Shown: piece by piece, positions 6,934 through 7,255 of the stretch
Layout: the number at the start of each line of letters is the position of its first letter
Position numbering within the stretch: position 1 is the first letter of the stretch
Notes under the pieces: generated by a model
The model's input: only the letters and a program-made list of their open reading frames with translations
The model's database searches: none
Told to the model about the DNA's origin: nothing
Assembly: GCA_023453665.1 (NCBI GenBank)
Contig: JAEXTA010000136.1
Coordinates: 1-7,255, forward strand
Direction of reading: 5' to 3'
DNA length: 7,255 nt
Source of the DNA: Bacteroidota bacterium
GTDB taxonomy: Bacteria > Bacteroidota > Ignavibacteria > Ignavibacteriales > Ignavibacteriaceae
Position numbers and translations under genes: made by a program

Positions 6934-7255
6934 CTATTTCTTAAAAATATTTTTCAGTACAAGGAATAGAAAAACAGGAATACCAACAACATACCTGTCA
7001 AAATATTTTATTGGATGTTGAATTAACCTGAACATCCACTCCAACCCTAACTTCTGAAAAATTGCGGGACCTCTTAGTCGCTTACCGGCAATGTGACTAA
7101 ACAAGTCTCCTACCGATTGAATAATATTACAATTCAATTTATCAAAGTTTTCGCCTATCCATTTCTCCTGCGTGATGGAACCAAGCCCAACCCACAGTAC
7201 GTTTGTTTGTGAGTTATTAATTTTATCTACTGTGTTTTCATTTATATCATTATAA
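6934..7255 (-). CDS. WecG/TagA/CpsF-family (GT26) glycosyltransferase, C-terminal part, 5' end outside window
   Basis: The frame is open from the window edge to a TAG at 6936-6934, giving the last 106 residues; a typical family member has about 230-260. Visible residues carry the family hallmarks in order: VLWVGLGSITQEKW (19-32), SVGDLFSHIAGK (47-58), LRGPAIFQKLGLEW (60-73) and FRLIQHPIKYFDRY (75-88), then a hydrophobic, lysine-ending tail. The family transfers an N-acetylmannosamine-type sugar (ManNAc or ManNAcA) from a UDP donor to a lipid-linked GlcNAc acceptor at the inner membrane face, in enterobacterial common antigen, teichoic acid linkage or capsule synthesis. Which glycan is made here cannot be told. 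Two motifs differ from the common forms: SITQE for the usual (A/S)PKQE and RGP for RAP. A shorter start at a TTG (7137) is not credible because the conserved VGLG block lies upstream of it in frame. Confidence 0.9.
   Translation of the reverse strand, partial: YNDINENTVDKINNSQTNVLWVGLGSITQEKWIGENFDKLNCNIIQSVGDLFSHIAGKRLRGPAIFQKLGLEWMFRLIQHPIKYFDRYVVGIPVFLFLVLKNIFKK

Noticed and set aside
6934..7137. Stand-alone 67-residue protein starting at a TTG
   Set aside because: The frame continues upstream to the window edge and contains the conserved VGLG and QEKW blocks, so this is only the tail of the glycosyltransferase.
1..7255. Possible tRNA, rRNA, CRISPR array, insertion sequence or riboswitch
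   Set aside because: No cloverleaf, repeated spacer pattern, transposase or terminal inverted repeat was found by eye. The window is nearly all coding, and the gaps of 59 and 118 bp are too small or featureless.

Overview
The window looks like chromosomal sequence from an AT-rich Bacteroidota/Ignavibacteria-type bacterium. The evidence is three minus-strand proteins with Sec signal peptides, two of them ending in type IX secretion system (T9SS) C-terminal sorting domains of the 'PNPF ... G-Y' kind, together with weak or A-rich ribosome binding sites. The domain mix of the large protein (gingipain-type C25 peptidase, CARDB, FlgD-like tail) fits Ignavibacteria best. That placement rests on family recognition, not on a phylogenetic marker.

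Every supported gene lies on the minus strand, so transcription runs from high to low coordinates. First (7255 to 6934) is the C-terminal third or so of a WecG/TagA/CpsF (GT26) glycosyltransferase whose start is outside the window. A 118-bp AT-rich gap with a possible weak terminator and promoter follows. The main gene (6815 to 1401) encodes a 1804-residue multidomain surface protease of the gingipain/PorU2-like type. It has a signal peptide, a C25-type propeptide, an intact His/Cys catalytic dyad, two CARDB-like domains and a FlgD-like sorting tail. Between the two CARDB-like domains is a region closely resembling the ILEI/FAM3 (PANDER) fold. The next gene (1404 to 703) overlaps the peptidase stop by four bases (ATGA) and encodes a small secreted FnIII-like protein with a type A T9SS sorting domain. 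After 59 bp, a third exported protein begins (643 to beyond base 1), probably an outer-membrane beta-barrel of unknown function.

The last three genes read as one cell-envelope transcription unit: a surface peptidase, a translationally coupled small T9SS cargo protein and an outer-membrane protein. The glycosyltransferase may be a separate upstream unit. A link between it and T9SS cargo anchoring on surface glycan is possible but is inference only. No tRNA, rRNA, CRISPR array, insertion sequence or long repeat was seen. The most notable signal is the ILEI/FAM3-like domain inside the peptidase.
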